DNA of 64,000 bases from Panopea generosa. Taxonomy: Eukaryota > Mollusca > Bivalvia > Adapedonta > Hiatellidae. Within the stretch, counting starts at the first letter, position 1; every line of letters starts with the position of its first letter. The notes beneath the pieces are model-generated. The model was given only the letters and a program-made list of their open reading frames with translations, did no database searches and was not told the origin of the DNA. Location of the stretch: the NCBI GenBank assembly GCA_029582155.1, contig CM055900.1, forward strand, positions 44,575,624-44,639,623, given 5' to 3'. The position numbers and the translations under genes were made by a program. Below are positions 1 through 12,590 of this stretch, piece after piece.

Positions 1-1958
1 AGCGTGATGTGTAAGTTGTAATAAATAATGTAACAATCGAAAAAAGAATTTTCGACTAAACCGTGTAATGGTTCTTCTGTTATAACCGGTAAATGTAACT
101 CTATCTTGCTCTATGTCGTGGACTCTAGTATATACCGCTGACTGTCAATGTCGTTATGTAGCTTTCACGTGGTTTCGACCTTCCATGACCTCCGGTTAAT
201 ATCAGAGCTAAACGTTTTTCTGACCCCAGACATGTTATGCTGTTGCTCTCGTAAAACACTTAAAAAAGACGGCTATTTTAAGCCATATGCAAATTTTTAT
301 TTTAGTGTTTAACTTCATTTGACAATTTAATCGCTTTAGTTCCCAAATTGTGTCGCTCTTATTTGTTAAAACAGCCTACAAAAAAAATATTAAGAAGTTT
401 GTCATCACTGCGCATGCGTGAATGACATTGCACAAACTCTGCCCTTGATTCAATTCTGAACGAGTCATGTACAAACTACCATAAAAAAAAATCTATAACC
501 GACATGTTACTGTGACCATTATGATTTACGTTATCTTAATATGAACTAATCAATCAACAACAGTTATAGTTTATATTTAGACGTGTTACAAATATATACT
601 TCATCATGTACTTTATAAAGTAAAGTACTTTTTATACTATTTTTGTTAAATGAAATATATGAGAATTATCAAATAAATAAATAAATAAATTAATAAAAAA
701 TTAATAAACGAATAAACATTTCATAAATTACATACAAAATATAAATGACGACATTGGTTCCATAGATTCATTAACCTACTGTATGACAAATAGACATCTC
801 AATATCTCAATCTCAATATTTAATTTATTGATTACATATAATCTCTGCTTTTTAAATTTGAAGCCTTGAATAAGTACCACACGCCGCTTTAAAAACAACA
901 CTTTTATTTATCTCAACACTTAAACGAGTATAAATTCACTTTTATGGCAAATACGTGAAACAAACAGCTTGTAAATACATTTACGACTTAATAATACAAA
1001 GAAACAAAAGGCAAAATAAGTATTTTACAACTCAATTCATTTAATTTCCTATTCTTAATAAGTGTTTCGATCATGACTTATTACTATCAATAACACAAAA
1101 CTGATAACATACGAGGTGTTTGCAAAATTATTCAACTTTTATATTTCATTTTATCATGTTTCAGACCCATCTAAAAGGGAAGTTGTATCATCATCAAACT
1201 ATGTTAGTTTGTATACTGTATTATCTGTTTTATCTCTTTAATTTTTCTGTTTGTTTATATAAAATATATATGTCTATAAACACTGAAATGTGTATAATGC
1301 TCGATAAAAAACTAGTATGTATTAAGAATAAAGAATGTATGATAATGTAATTGCTGACCACACGAGCAACGTTAGAAGCGTTGTTTTTTTTATTATAGCA
1401 ACATGTACATTGCAATAACGTATCCATCGATAGGCAATTAGTGTTAAACTGTTCTCGTTCTCAAACATATGAGTGTAATTGTTTATGCTGAAACTGTACA
1501 TATGCTTCACCTTTATAGTTTATTAAGTTTAACTATTATCAAACGTATGCTGTTCAGGCAAGTTTTCTGAACAGCTGTTCTCACCATATTAAAGGGTCAA
1601 CATTGCAGGTGTTTAACAAATGGTATAACGTAAATAGATGGCTGGCTTGATCATTTATTTAAATGATTTCTAAATATTATAAACATTTTATTTTTGTTTG
1701 ACAATTACGAATCATGAATCAAGAACCATGAGAAAAAAATATATAATATAAACAAATTTTTAAACAAAGTTTCAGGTTGTTACACAACTCAACAAAGTAA
1801 AAACACGGTCATTGTTTCTTGGCTATTAATAACAACTGCTTATTTTAATAAAATCTATTTAGGATAGTTTATCCCATGCTTGCGATCATCGTTTATAATT
1901 AATCAATAAAGTGAAGAACTTTTTAGTTTATTCTGTCGTGACAATCCTTTTTGCACAA
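1..1958. other. AT-rich DNA, no gene seen
   Basis: No coding region, RNA gene or element was recognised on either strand. Reading frames are short and low in complexity. A short imperfect (AAAT)n/(TTAA)n tract lies near 671-712. Confidence 0.6.
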
Positions 1959-2255
1959 GACCGCGGCGTGGTCTAGTGATATAGTGTCCGCCTCGCATGC
2001 GGAAGGTCGTGGGTTCGATCCCCGGCCGGGTCATACCAAAGACTTTAAAAATGGTACTAGAAGCTTCGTCGCTTGACGCTCAGCATTTACAGGAGAATTC
2101 TTGGTCTGGTCGGCCCGGTGTCAGTATAATGTGACTGGTGGGTAAGCATACCATGTGTCTGCGGCATGATACTCCAGTGTAACAGCGCTTAGAATACTGT
2201 CTCAAGTAGACACCGTCGCGATACGAAAGGAAAATTGTTGAAAGATACTTCATCC
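1959..2255 (+). repeat. tRNA-derived SINE
   Basis: The first 74 bases (1959-2032) are a tRNA-like head. They hold an A-box-like TGGTCTAGTGA, an anticodon arm TCCGC-CTCGCAT-GCGGA that would read CGC (Ala-like), and a perfect B-box GGTTCGATCCC. The acceptor stem pairs only partly, with two internal mismatches, and a non-tRNA body follows directly ('ATACCAAAGACTTTAAAAATG'-type sequence, then a conserved-looking 'CTTGGTCTGGTCGGCCCGGTG'-like stretch). This fits a SINE transcribed by RNA polymerase III better than a functional tRNA gene. The right end is uncertain because no clear tail or target-site duplication is visible. Confidence 0.75.
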
Positions 2256-3971
2256 AACATCTTGACATTTTGAATATGAGGTTCAGTAAATACAACCTCA
2301 ACATATTTAACAACTGAAATATTTATCTAAATGAATAGGTAATTTTTAACTAACTATTACTAGTGAAAATATAAATTTTCCTTTAAAATGAAACAACTTG
2401 TCTTTTTGAGTAACTTAGTGTAATTATAAGTATTCTGTGGGTAACCGATACTTTAATGGGCATAGGAGCACTTCAATTATTGGGATGAGGTGTCCTTCTT
2501 CAGTTGTTGGTGGTAGTTCTACTATACTCCCGCTATTGAGATAAGGGGAACCGCTCCAAAACAAGTTTTATATCTTAAACACCAACTGCTGAATTTTACT
2601 CAGTTCTTAGTAAATATATTTGTTATTAACGCTAATGTTTTTTTTTTACTTTTATGCTTTATAATCAAAAACACACACTTACAAACAACACTTAGATCCA
2701 ACTAGTGTCGAACCTTATGTATCATGCACTGCTAGACAAGACATGTAGAAGATCAAATCATGCAGTCCAGTGAGTTTTACGGGAGATGGGGTTATGATGA
2801 TTATTTACTCCAATATATAGTTTGTGATTTTAAAACGTTTTTATCTATTACTCAATAAACTTCCAAAACGGTCATTTTTAGTTTTAATGTAAGTCAGTTT
2901 TAGTTTTATTCTTCCAAATGACAGAATACATGTTAATTTGATAACTGAAAAACTCAGGAAAAAAATATAAAGCACATTTTTAATTTATAAGTACATAATT
3001 AAGAATGGGTTTTGTTGACAAACTAATGGTCTTGTCTTTTCGGCAAAACCGTTTGGCAGAAAACGGGAAGCTACGAAGCTTGTTCGGAAACGCGTCGGTC
3101 GGTAATATATGATTAATTCACTTCAGAGAGAAACATAGTATAGGGAACTGTAGAGGATGCGGTAAGAAATTAAATACTCGCTTGCTGTTAGATAGTTTAT
3201 AATAACATCCCTTTCATATCCTCAGTATATAAATGAACTGAAACCAAAGAGCTAATTTATTGCACGGAATAGACGAGTCGTTCATATCAAATTAAAAATA
3301 AAATTACTTCTTTGATAACTGTATTAAACAAACAACCCTTGGTCGCCTTAAATAAGTGGTTCGTGACGTATAAGCGTATGTGATAGTATTAAGTGTATAT
3401 GCGAGATTATATCCTAAGCAAGAGTTACCAGACCAAACTAGTATTCGGTACTCATTGTTTCTCAGTGCGTATAAATAATATAGTGCTTAATGCGCCGATA
3501 CAATTTATTGCAGGCAGCATTATTGTTTTCTAATCTTGGTAATGAACCCCTTTTCTACCGGTCTTAATCCGCACACTACCACTGAAGTTTGCTTATTTTA
3601 AAAATAAACTTGGTACTTCACCTAAAAATATAACAATTCATTTTGCTACAACTGTGTAATTAAAATCTTCAGAGAGTAAAGTTGTCTGATTGTCTTCCAT
3701 TGTAATGTTATGATGATCATAAAGTGATGTGTCTCTGTTTTCTATATGTTCTTTGACGAATCTGAGAATTTTGATAACGTGCGTATCAAAATACATGCGC
3801 ACTTCCGAACATTGGCAGAGGTACAGTCGGAAAGCAACCGAGTCGTTACGGAATTACAAAACTGTAAACAAAAGTTACAAGCTCGGTCCTGTCGTTTACG
3901 AAAAACACACTTCGATTGACCATATTTTTTTTCTCGCTTTTTTTAAAAAATAGTTGACGAGGGTTTAAATA
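2256..3971. other. AT-rich DNA, no gene seen
   Basis: No recognisable coding region or element. The short reading frames here have no protein-like composition. Confidence 0.55.
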
Positions 3972-3986
3972 CCCCCCCCCCCCCCT

Positions 3987-4020
<34 letters not shown>

Positions 4021-4034
4021 GACACACACACACA
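3972..4034. repeat. poly-C tract and (CA)n microsatellite
   Basis: A run of about 14 C (3972-3985) is followed after a T by an interrupted (CA)n tract to about 4034. On the minus strand it produces a repetitive V/C peptide that is not a gene. Confidence 0.95.
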
Positions 4035-6098
4035 AGACACTTAGACTTAACCATAAAATTTATTAAAAGGTGAACCTCACTTGATTTTCACTTCCAGTTC
4101 TAAGAGCCAAGACGTAGTGGAGAGTGCTCCCACCCATCTGCAAGTGTGAATAGATGGTGTGTATGTGTATGACAGGAGCATACATTGATCAAAGTAAACC
4201 TGCAAGCCTAGACATTTTGATGGAGGATCTTGTATACTCCGTCATATTTTATTGTAAATGACCAACTGTGCATTATCAGGAGTAATTAGTGTGGCATGAA
4301 GAGTGTAGCTACACCGTAAAGTGTTTTTATCAAAATGCTTGTTATGACAACGTATATGCTGACCACGTTCACCTTACCCAACCTGAACATCATTGCGGTA
4401 GGGGGCCATCCCGCCCCGGCTGCTAGGCAAATCTTATTATAATGACTCATTCTAATATCATTTCAACCGTAGCCTATATACTAAATATCAGGGTTTCTTT
4501 AAACCAAGCAAGACGAGTCCATAAAGGAAGACAAACTAAATTACATTGTGTTATAGAATAAAGAACAACAAAAAACATATCGTCACCTATAGGTAAAAAA
4601 AACAATAAAAAAAGGTTATACCAAGTGTATTTATATCTATTTAATATGATTGCACTCGTAGAACGATTATTACCTATGCATTAACATAGACAAGCCAGCA
4701 TATCTACCTTAGTCTTGACCAACTTCGACACTTGCTTTTCTATAAGATAAACGTCCTCTTACGACTGTTCCATAGCGCCAACTGATATCATTGTAATGTT
4801 TAGAGGCCCATTTATAAAAACAAGTTTAATACAGGAAGTAAGTACTGAGACAAAAATACCTTTAAGAAAAGAATTCGTAAAGGTTGATAAAGACTTTACC
4901 GTATTGTAAAACAAATCGTATAATACCGAATGTATCCGATTTTGAGGGTACCCTGCGCCATATTGCGTTGTATTGACTTGCTTCAATTTGAACAGATTAC
5001 CTAACAGTAAAAAAAACATATATCAATACTTAGGCTGGCCTCCGTAGAGCCAAGCCAATAAATATTCTAAGTTATTTAAGCTTTATACTGAACACACTGT
5101 TATATCAGTTTACTGTGTATGAGATGCTCTATATTAAAGTACTTATAAGAGCGTTCTAAAACAATTGACCGAAGAGAAAGGTAGCATTCGTTTATCGAAC
5201 TAGTATTATAGTGTCATTAAATGAGCATTGACCGGATTAAAAAAGAGAAAGAATTTGTAAAAGAAGTCAAAAGTTTTAAAAAAAAATTCTTAAGATGTTT
5301 TCCTACTTTCTCAGCCGATAAAATCGCTCAGATTTTACAAAATAGAAGATTCCATTTTACATAGAATGCAATGACCGTCAATAGATGTTGACCTACTTCT
5401 CCAGACAATGAAATAGCTCAAAGAACGAAAAAGTATATCAACATCTAAGCGGTTATAAGTTACATGAAATTCACTTTTGGCGTAGAAAAGTCCATATAAA
5501 TTCTAACCTATACTTTGACAGTATTGTTATTTGTTCAAGGACTTTAAATTGAGAAATGAATATTAAACTTCAGTATTTAAAAATGTTTTCCATATTTTCA
5601 CGTTTAAAATCATAAAACCTATAGAATGCTTTCGACCATACATCGTTATAAAGTAATACTGAAATGCGCTAAACACTGCTTTGCAATTGTATGTAAACTG
5701 GGTACATATATCTAGAATAGTTTCGATGGTATTAAAATCTCCAATGCTACTTTTCAGACTTTTTTCAACATAAGCAATGCTAAGACTTTCTTTATCATTA
5801 TGTATTGCCAAATTAGGGAAATATTAGTTCAATAACAAACACCTGTCAAAAAGTGTCACGTCTCTTAGAAAGAACAGGTATGTCATTTGGAACCGTTTGG
5901 AATCGTTTTGTATATACGTAAAGACCATTTCCAGACCTTTTGTACATATATATGAAAAGCCCCCAAAGAAAACAAAAATCACTGTTTTTCAAATATTAAA
6001 AGAAATGACGTTATACGTATTAAAGTTCAATATCACTACATTTTATTTTATGTTTACATTATCATGTCGATGTTCCTTTGTATATGATACAGGTGACT
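4035..6098. other. AT-rich DNA, no gene seen
   Basis: No gene or element recognised. A minus-strand open frame of 82 codons (5563-5811) resembles no family I know, and nothing around it (promoter, splice or polyA context) supports it. Confidence 0.5.
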
Positions 6099-6140
6099 GC
6101 TACTAGCATAATAGTTTCCAAGTTGTATTATGCTAGTAGC
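6099..6140. repeat. perfect 15-bp inverted repeat
   Basis: Arms GCTACTAGCATAATA (6099-6113) and TATTATGCTAGTAGC (6126-6140) are exact reverse complements separated by 12 bases. It could form a stable cruciform or RNA hairpin. Function unknown. Confidence 0.9.
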
Positions 6141-6301
6141 CGGAACTACTTACTGCTCTCATCTATTTTCGATTTGAAATTCATGCTGTATTTTTTTTTT
6201 TTTTCCATAGTACATTCACATACAATTTATTATTAAAAACATAATGCAATTTACAATCTCTATATATATATCTGTTTATGAACGTAATACCAGAAATAAA
6301 G

Positions 6302-6634
6302 TTAAGGATTTTGACAGAATTTGTCAAAATTCGGTATTGTGTTTGCATATTTGTTTTTAAAAATGAAGTATTTTGCGTATATCAATATATAGTTTAATAA
6401 GTTAGTGTGGATACTCTGGTCCACATACAATAGATCATTGAATAATTCAAATGTATGTGTGTTTTTTTTTTCATTTAAAAACATTTGAATTTCTGTCAAA
6501 AAACTTCTCGAAATGTGACATTCCCAAAACAAGTGTTGATTTGATTCTTTATGCATGTTGCCAAAATCACACAAGCTTGTGTTATTAATATTACATTTAA
6601 ACAGAAATTTGTTGTTTGGGATTATTCTCATCAA
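6302..6634 (-). pseudogene. LINE ORF2 C-terminal fragment
   Basis: An open 110-codon stretch holds the C-terminal part of an L1/Tx1-type ORF2 protein: RIIPNNKFLFKCNI, then a cysteine/histidine cluster ending in NQHLFWECHISRSF. This cysteine-rich tail lies downstream of the reverse transcriptase in these elements. It is an open remnant of the larger minus-strand relic, not a separate gene. The upstream RT core is absent. Confidence 0.8.
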
Positions 6635-7533
6635 GTATTTATAATGAAACTCCCTTAATTTTGTATTTATTATGTACAGTTTTCCAGTTTATGTTATTTA
6701 TTTCTTGCTCCCATTTAATATGCGGCTTGATGACTAACGTGTTTTTGATTCAACTTAATTGTTTATTATTTTTATAAACACATTTTTTTGTGTGTTAATT
6801 GATGGTGTTTATTGAAAGCCAGAAGAAGATATTAAAAAAAATATCAAAGATACCAGATGTAAAATTGTTATATAAACAATTTACTTTTCTATTAATGAAA
6901 AATAAAACAGAAGTTGGATCATTATAAAACAATATATAAGTAGAAAAAGAAAAAACAAAAACAACAATAGAAAAAATCAAGGCAGCAGGAGATTTTCATT
7001 ATCTTTGATCAGTTGATTTATAGTTTCACTATCAGATCTTTTTCTCTCTAGATTACTAAATATTAAGTATTTTTTTCGGCCCCTTCAACCCATTTTGACT
7101 TTAGCTCCTCCAATTATTCCATTAGTCTGTTCTTCAATAATTTTTCGTTTGATTCAATTTTCTTATTGTTTATAATTATTACTTATTAAAGTTTCATTAT
7201 TTGGATTTTCTTTTTCTAAATTATGTATATCACTTTTTATTTTAATTTTTTTTAATGTGTTCTTTTTTTAAAAAGATGTGTATTTGATTGACTCATCTTT
7301 GATTGAACCTTTAATAATTTGCCATAAAATATTAGGATTTGCTTCTTTATTTATTTCCGCTATTTCTTCTATAGATAGTTTTATTTTGTCTTGGTATTCT
7401 TTATCTAGTATGACACTATTATTAAGTTTAAAATATCTTGGTCAACAGTCATGTTTTTCAGTGGTCAGTTTAAAATAAACAATATAATTTTCAGATCGAA
7501 AACCCATTGTAATTTGACAATCAGTTATAGTAT

Positions 7534-7812
7534 TCACATTCGACAGGCAATGATGTTGTTGTATTCTTGAACTGAATATGTAAAGTAGAAGTCAATAAGG
7601 ATGCCCACACCAGTGCTGTTACTACTGTTTCCACTTAAAAATATAACTCCTCCCCATTCCTTCCCCCAAGTATTAATAGTCCGCTCCTGACGATGTAATT
7701 CTTGTAGGAGGCAGATAATGTATTTATTTATCTTAAGCCAGTAAAATAGCTGTTTTCGTTTTGATGCATCACTTAAACCTTTTACCTTAAATTTGCATAT
7801 TTTAATACTCAT
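7534..7812 (-). pseudogene. LINE ORF2 N-terminus (APE endonuclease)
   Basis: 92 open codons start at an ATG and correspond to the N-terminus of an apurinic-like endonuclease. The first strand carries the expected 'FKVKGLSD' motif, and LLQELH is the metal-binding LLQET-like motif with T replaced by L. The frame ends where an internal deletion joins it to sequence far downstream in ORF2. The catalytic half of the nuclease is missing. Confidence 0.8.
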
Positions 7813-7815
7813 TTA

Positions 7816-10800
7816 AAAAACACGATTTTATTTATTTTAGCGTTGCAACTATCAATATCTTTAACTAGAAAGTAATAGTGGAAGTAAGAAATATTAAAAG
7901 AGAAAGAAACAAATAGTACGAGTATCAATATCAACAATAAGCGTTTTATATAATCCATATAACCAAACTATATGCAAGGTTACGTCGCCATGATTACTAT
8001 GTTATATTTAACCTTGTAGATTCAAACATTTTTTCTGTATCAATAATTTATAGTTCATGCTGTATTAGTAATTGAATCATTATGTAAAGCTAGTATATAC
8101 AAGGTTAAAAACATTCAAATTTACACATAGCAAACTGGAAATCGCATTTCTAATTGGTTCGATTATCGAACTTTTTCTTTGTCCTAAACAGCTCCGTATT
8201 TTGTAAAAGGGAAAGTACAATGACAAAATACAAACTTATTTTCACCTTTTAATCCAAGAGGGGTTGACACTAATAGTGTACATGATAAATGAATGACATA
8301 TGTCAGCTGTATTTTGACTCGTGACGAAAAGAAAAAGACACTTGCCAAATTACAGCTGACACTCTAAGCTACTATGTGATTCGTATTTTTGATAATCTTA
8401 ATTAAAAATAAAGAAGTACACCTTATATATAAAACATGTGAATTTGGCGTAGTTCGTGAGAAAATCGATTTGTTGAATTCCGGAAGTGTAACTGAATAAT
8501 TGAACTCTGCTTCTTTACTGTTTTGTAAATATATTGGGGATAATTAACTGAATGAAGCCCTTTAAACATACTTACTGAATGTCATATGTATGTGACAAAT
8601 TTATTCTTACATTTACTTACATGGATAACTCCAAAGTTGTTTGATCATTTACATAAACAGACAAAAACAAGATGAACTGTTTCAATACATATAAGTTTCT
8701 ATCGAAGATATAACTCAGATATGATGTGTCATTACATCGGAAACGTGTATATATCATAACAAGTTCAAAGAATGGTAACAGCATTCGTACAAAATGATTT
8801 TGACATGCTTAGTTGAAAGCACGTAGGCAAAGAAACTGGGACACCGCAGATAAATTAAATGACACAGCGAATACTCGGTGTTTTACTTTCTAAGCTTCTT
8901 ATAAAATACATTCTTGGACTACATAGCAAATAGCTTATTTTATACGGCTTTTTCTTCCGATAATTAACCTTTTGATGACTTGTATAATGCTACAGCGGAA
9001 ACCAAAGTATCTTAGCTCAATTATTAATACATCAAATATTCCTAACACTTGTGATACTTATTTTGATGGCCATACAAGTGTTAAAATAATGCTTTTTCTT
9101 TGAAGTGGTGTAAATATGTTTGTTTTTTATTTTGATATTTCAAATAGAAATGTCTCATGAGCTTTCAAATAACGTTAATTTCTGTGATGCATATAGCAAT
9201 TATAATTAATAAGACATACATACAGATGATTTGAAAACGGCTGTATTTCTTGGAAAGGTTGAGAACAAAATTACATCTGTGGAGTTTATTCATAGTTTAG
9301 GGGTGGTGGGGGAGGGGGCGAGGCAGAATATGAGCAGATGTACGCTTCAAGATAATTAGTATCAGACATGTTATTCGTTATAAGCATCATGTATTTTTAA
9401 GGAGTTTTAATGTCTCACAACATTGTATCTAACAATTATCAAGTATCCACAAAAGTCTGAAAAAGGACGTGATTAAATAATATAAGTTAATATTAAATAT
9501 TATTTCAGAATGACAGGTAAAGATCAATTCGTGATATTATCACGAAATTATAAGATATACTAATTCTTTATACATACATTTGTTGTTGGTTTATGAATCA
9601 GGAGATGTCTGTTTGAGACACATCAGTCATCAAATTTCAATGTGTAAAACTAGTGATTTTTTTTCTTTCCGTAAACAAACCTTTATAAAACGCATACTCT
9701 CTAAAGATTGAACACTGAACGGTATGTTTAGAGAAGTAATGTCTTACCAAAGGTTCTATTTGAAATACAAAAAAAATGAAAGAAAATAATGACGTATACG
9801 CCTGAGAGAATATGTTAAACTTATAAACACTAATCATCGCGATCTTACACTCATCGAAGTGGTTAAATGTACTTCTTTACCTATTCCTGTATATGAAAAT
9901 ATGTCCAATACGCATGCGTGGGTGTTGACAGCATAGCAATATACGAACGTATAAATGATTTTATATCATATGTGGCGTTGGTATGTTTATACATTTATAC
10001 TTCAGTTATTTATTGAATTTGTATAAGGTTTTATTTTATTTTTATCACGTCTTACTAGTTCAAACATTCACTCGACGTTTCAAATGTTGATTCAAAATTA
10101 CTTTTAAAGTTTATTATCTGTTGGTTTTTGTTAGGATATTGAACACTGGAATATAGTATTGATACATAAAATATGAATTATAAAACAATTACATGTAATA
10201 TCGTCATGTTGCCAAGGGAAGTTTTATTATTAGTATATTATTCATTTATTTTTCAAATAACAAATTGATTAAATTGATTAAATAATTTTGTCGAAGTTGG
10301 GTAATTTTACGATTCCTCAATAACATGCTGTTATCCCTGTTTCACTTGTATATCTATATATCCTAATAAACATGTCATTGATCATGAATGAGGGATACAC
10401 TTGTCCCTTTGATAACAAATATTCTATTTCTCTTTAACATGAACAATGCTCGAAGCTGACTGCATGCTACCTGATGCGACAGCAGGGACAGAAATTATAT
10501 TAAGAAAAAATAATCAGTCGTAATTATTTCTCATGTTGTGTTATATCTAGACTGAGGCCTAATTGTTACATTAAATCACCGGTAAGGATGCCAATTAAAC
10601 AATACTGTTACCTAAAGCTATCGAAGGCTCACAACTGGGCGTAATGTATTGCTGTACTGAGTGGTAGTTGTTTTAGTGACGTTTAGCAGGACTGATATAG
10701 AACGGAAAGACGCGGAAACATCTCAAGATTTACGGGCAATATATGCGGCTCCCATTGACAATTGTAGTTATTTACTCTATCCCAGCATAGTAAATATTAC

Positions 10801-11120
10801 CACACAGATTTAATAAGTTTACATGTAATACGGTATTATAGCCAGTTGACAGTTAACGGCTTACGCAACTATTATCTCGCTTGAATACTTATGGCAAAAT
10901 GAAGGAGGTTTTTTCTTTCGCAGCGCTTTATATTGCAGTGAGTTATGTGATGTAAATGGTCAGTATTTTAGAACTTACCACTGAAAATCTGATGCTGATA
11001 CCAGATTTTTGGGTAATTTTGTGGTCTAATTGAATCGTGGGTGAATAGTTGACATATTACTCTGGAATTTGATAGGTATCACAAAATTATTGATTTTTTG
11101 TTAAATAAAGATTATAATAT
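7816..11120. other. AT-rich DNA, no gene seen
   Basis: No gene or named element found. A G-rich stretch at 9300-9322 (G4, GG, G5, G5) stands out from its surroundings. An imperfect inverted repeat around TGTCAGCTGTA/TTACAGCTGACA lies near 8302-8364. Confidence 0.5.
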
Positions 11121-11850
11121 CGGATCCTTTTGAATTATCTCAACTCAGTCGTTAGTGTTGATAATTAAAATTGATCCGAGATTATAACAAAAACGAATGA
11201 ATTAAAATGATCGAAAAAGATCTGAGATTATAACATCAACGAATGAGCTAAGATGATTCAACAGGAAGGAGATTATAACAAAACGAATGAATTAAAATGA
11301 TAGAAAAAGATCCGAGATTATAACATCAACGAATGAGCTAAGATGATTCAAAAGGATCAACGGTTATTACAACAACAAATGAATTTAAATGATTCAAAAC
11401 GATCCGACTTATACCAACAACAAAGAATTGAGATTATTCAAAAGGATCCAATATTATGACAACAACGAATGAGTTGAAATAATTCAACAGGATCGGAGAA
11501 CTGAACAACAATGAATGAGTAGAGATAATCCAAAATGATCTGAAATTATAACAACAACGAATACGATGAAATAATTCAAAAGTATTGGAGATTAAAGCAA
11601 CAATTAATGAGTTTAAGTGATTATCCGACGAATGAATTGAAATAAATTAAAAACATCGGAGATTAAACAACAACGAATGAGTTGAGATGATTTAAAAGTA
11701 TCCGAAATGATAACAACAACGAATGAAATAAAATAATTCAAAAATATTGGAAATTAAACAACAACGAATGAGTTTAAACTATTAAATGATCCGAGATTGA
11801 AACAACAACAAATGAACTGAGATTATTAAAAAGGATCCGAGATTACAACA
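11121..11850. repeat. ~46-bp tandem repeat array
   Basis: About 15 diverged units have a core 'GATCCGAGATTATAACAACA' followed by 'ACGAATGAGTTGAGATGATT' and 'CAAAAG'. Unit length varies by a few bases. The first unit (about 11121-11170) is inverted relative to the rest, reading GGATCCTTTTGAATTATCTC. No coding potential. Confidence 0.9.
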
Positions 11851-12237
11851 ACAGAGACACAAGGAATATTGCTCAATATGTCAATTTCTGATAATAATTC
11901 CTATCAACACATGACCCATTAATGCCCGGAAATATTTCGATGATAAAGTCTTTCTTCCTGACCACAAATAATATTGTATAATATTTTAAATGCGCATTAG
12001 AAATGTAGCTCATATATCTAAAAAAGTGAAATTCCAGCTTGAAAAATTAAGTAATAACACGTACAGTAACTTATAATCTGTTACCTTCACTGTAATAAAT
12101 CGAATCTTCAGTGTTTGGTTTAAAAATAGTCTTAGATATGGACAATTTATATAATATAGAAACACAGTGTTTGCTTTGTATTCAACAGTATTCTAAATTA
12201 CGACCTAGTAATAAAATAATGTCGTCAACCTTTAACA
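11851..12237. other. AT-rich spacer between two arrays
   Basis: Unique sequence between the 46-bp and 23-bp arrays. No feature seen. Confidence 0.6.
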
Positions 12238-12590
12238 CACTGTATTAAATGTATAAACTATACTGTATAATATGTATACACTTAATGTATATTATGTATA
12301 CTCTTGACTATATACTGTGTATTATCTTGAATGCAAATTGTATATACACTTGACAGTATAATTTGCATACTATTGAGCGCATATCGTGTTTACTCTTGAC
12401 TGTATGATTTGTTTATTCTTGAATTTAAAATATGTACTCTCTAGACTGTATAATGTGTATATACTCGACTGGACTGTATAGTGTGTATACTCGTGACTGT
12501 ATATTTTATATACTCATAACTGTACAATGTTCATACTCTTGACTGTATACTGTGTACACTCTTAAATGTAAAATAAAATACTATTGACTA
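12238..12590. repeat. 23-bp satellite, left segment
   Basis: Diverged copies of a ~23-bp unit with core TGTATACACTTGACTGTATA, often reduced to 'TGTATACTCTTGACTGTATA'. The same array resumes at 15274, so it is one array split by the LINE. The unit carries the palindrome GTATAC. The last bases, ATTGACTA (12583-12590), are repeated after the inserted element. Confidence 0.92.

Larger units (their letters stand above)
6190..7815 (-). mobile_element. decayed L1/Tx1-type LINE, internally deleted
   Basis: A minus-strand non-LTR retrotransposon relic. A T-run at 6191-6205 is its poly(A) tail. The ORF2 start at about 7812 encodes an APE-type endonuclease N-terminus, with KGLSDASKRKQLFYWL, LLQELHRQE, and WGGVIFLSGNSSNSTGVGI. 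The frame then jumps to the endonuclease-RT linker (KLNNSVILDKEYQDKIKL, KSKWVEGAEKNT, NLERKRSDSETINQLIKD, about 6990-7480). The reverse-transcriptase catalytic core is missing. The C-terminus (6302-6634) keeps RIIPNNKFLFKCNI and the zinc-like C..HLFWEC motif. Stops and frameshifts make it non-functional. The family call rests on motif recognition, not on a search. Confidence 0.85.

Noticed and set aside
1959..2032. Functional tRNA-Ala(CGC) gene
   Set aside because: The A-box, B-box and anticodon arm are good, but the acceptor stem has mismatches and SINE body sequence follows directly.
3846..4040. Minus-strand VCVCVC-rich peptide
   Set aside because: Translation of the (CA)n microsatellite and poly-C tract.
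4390..4430. GC-rich patch sharing GGGGCCATCCCGC with about 52762
   Set aside because: Only about 13 bases match exactly; too short to claim a repeat family.
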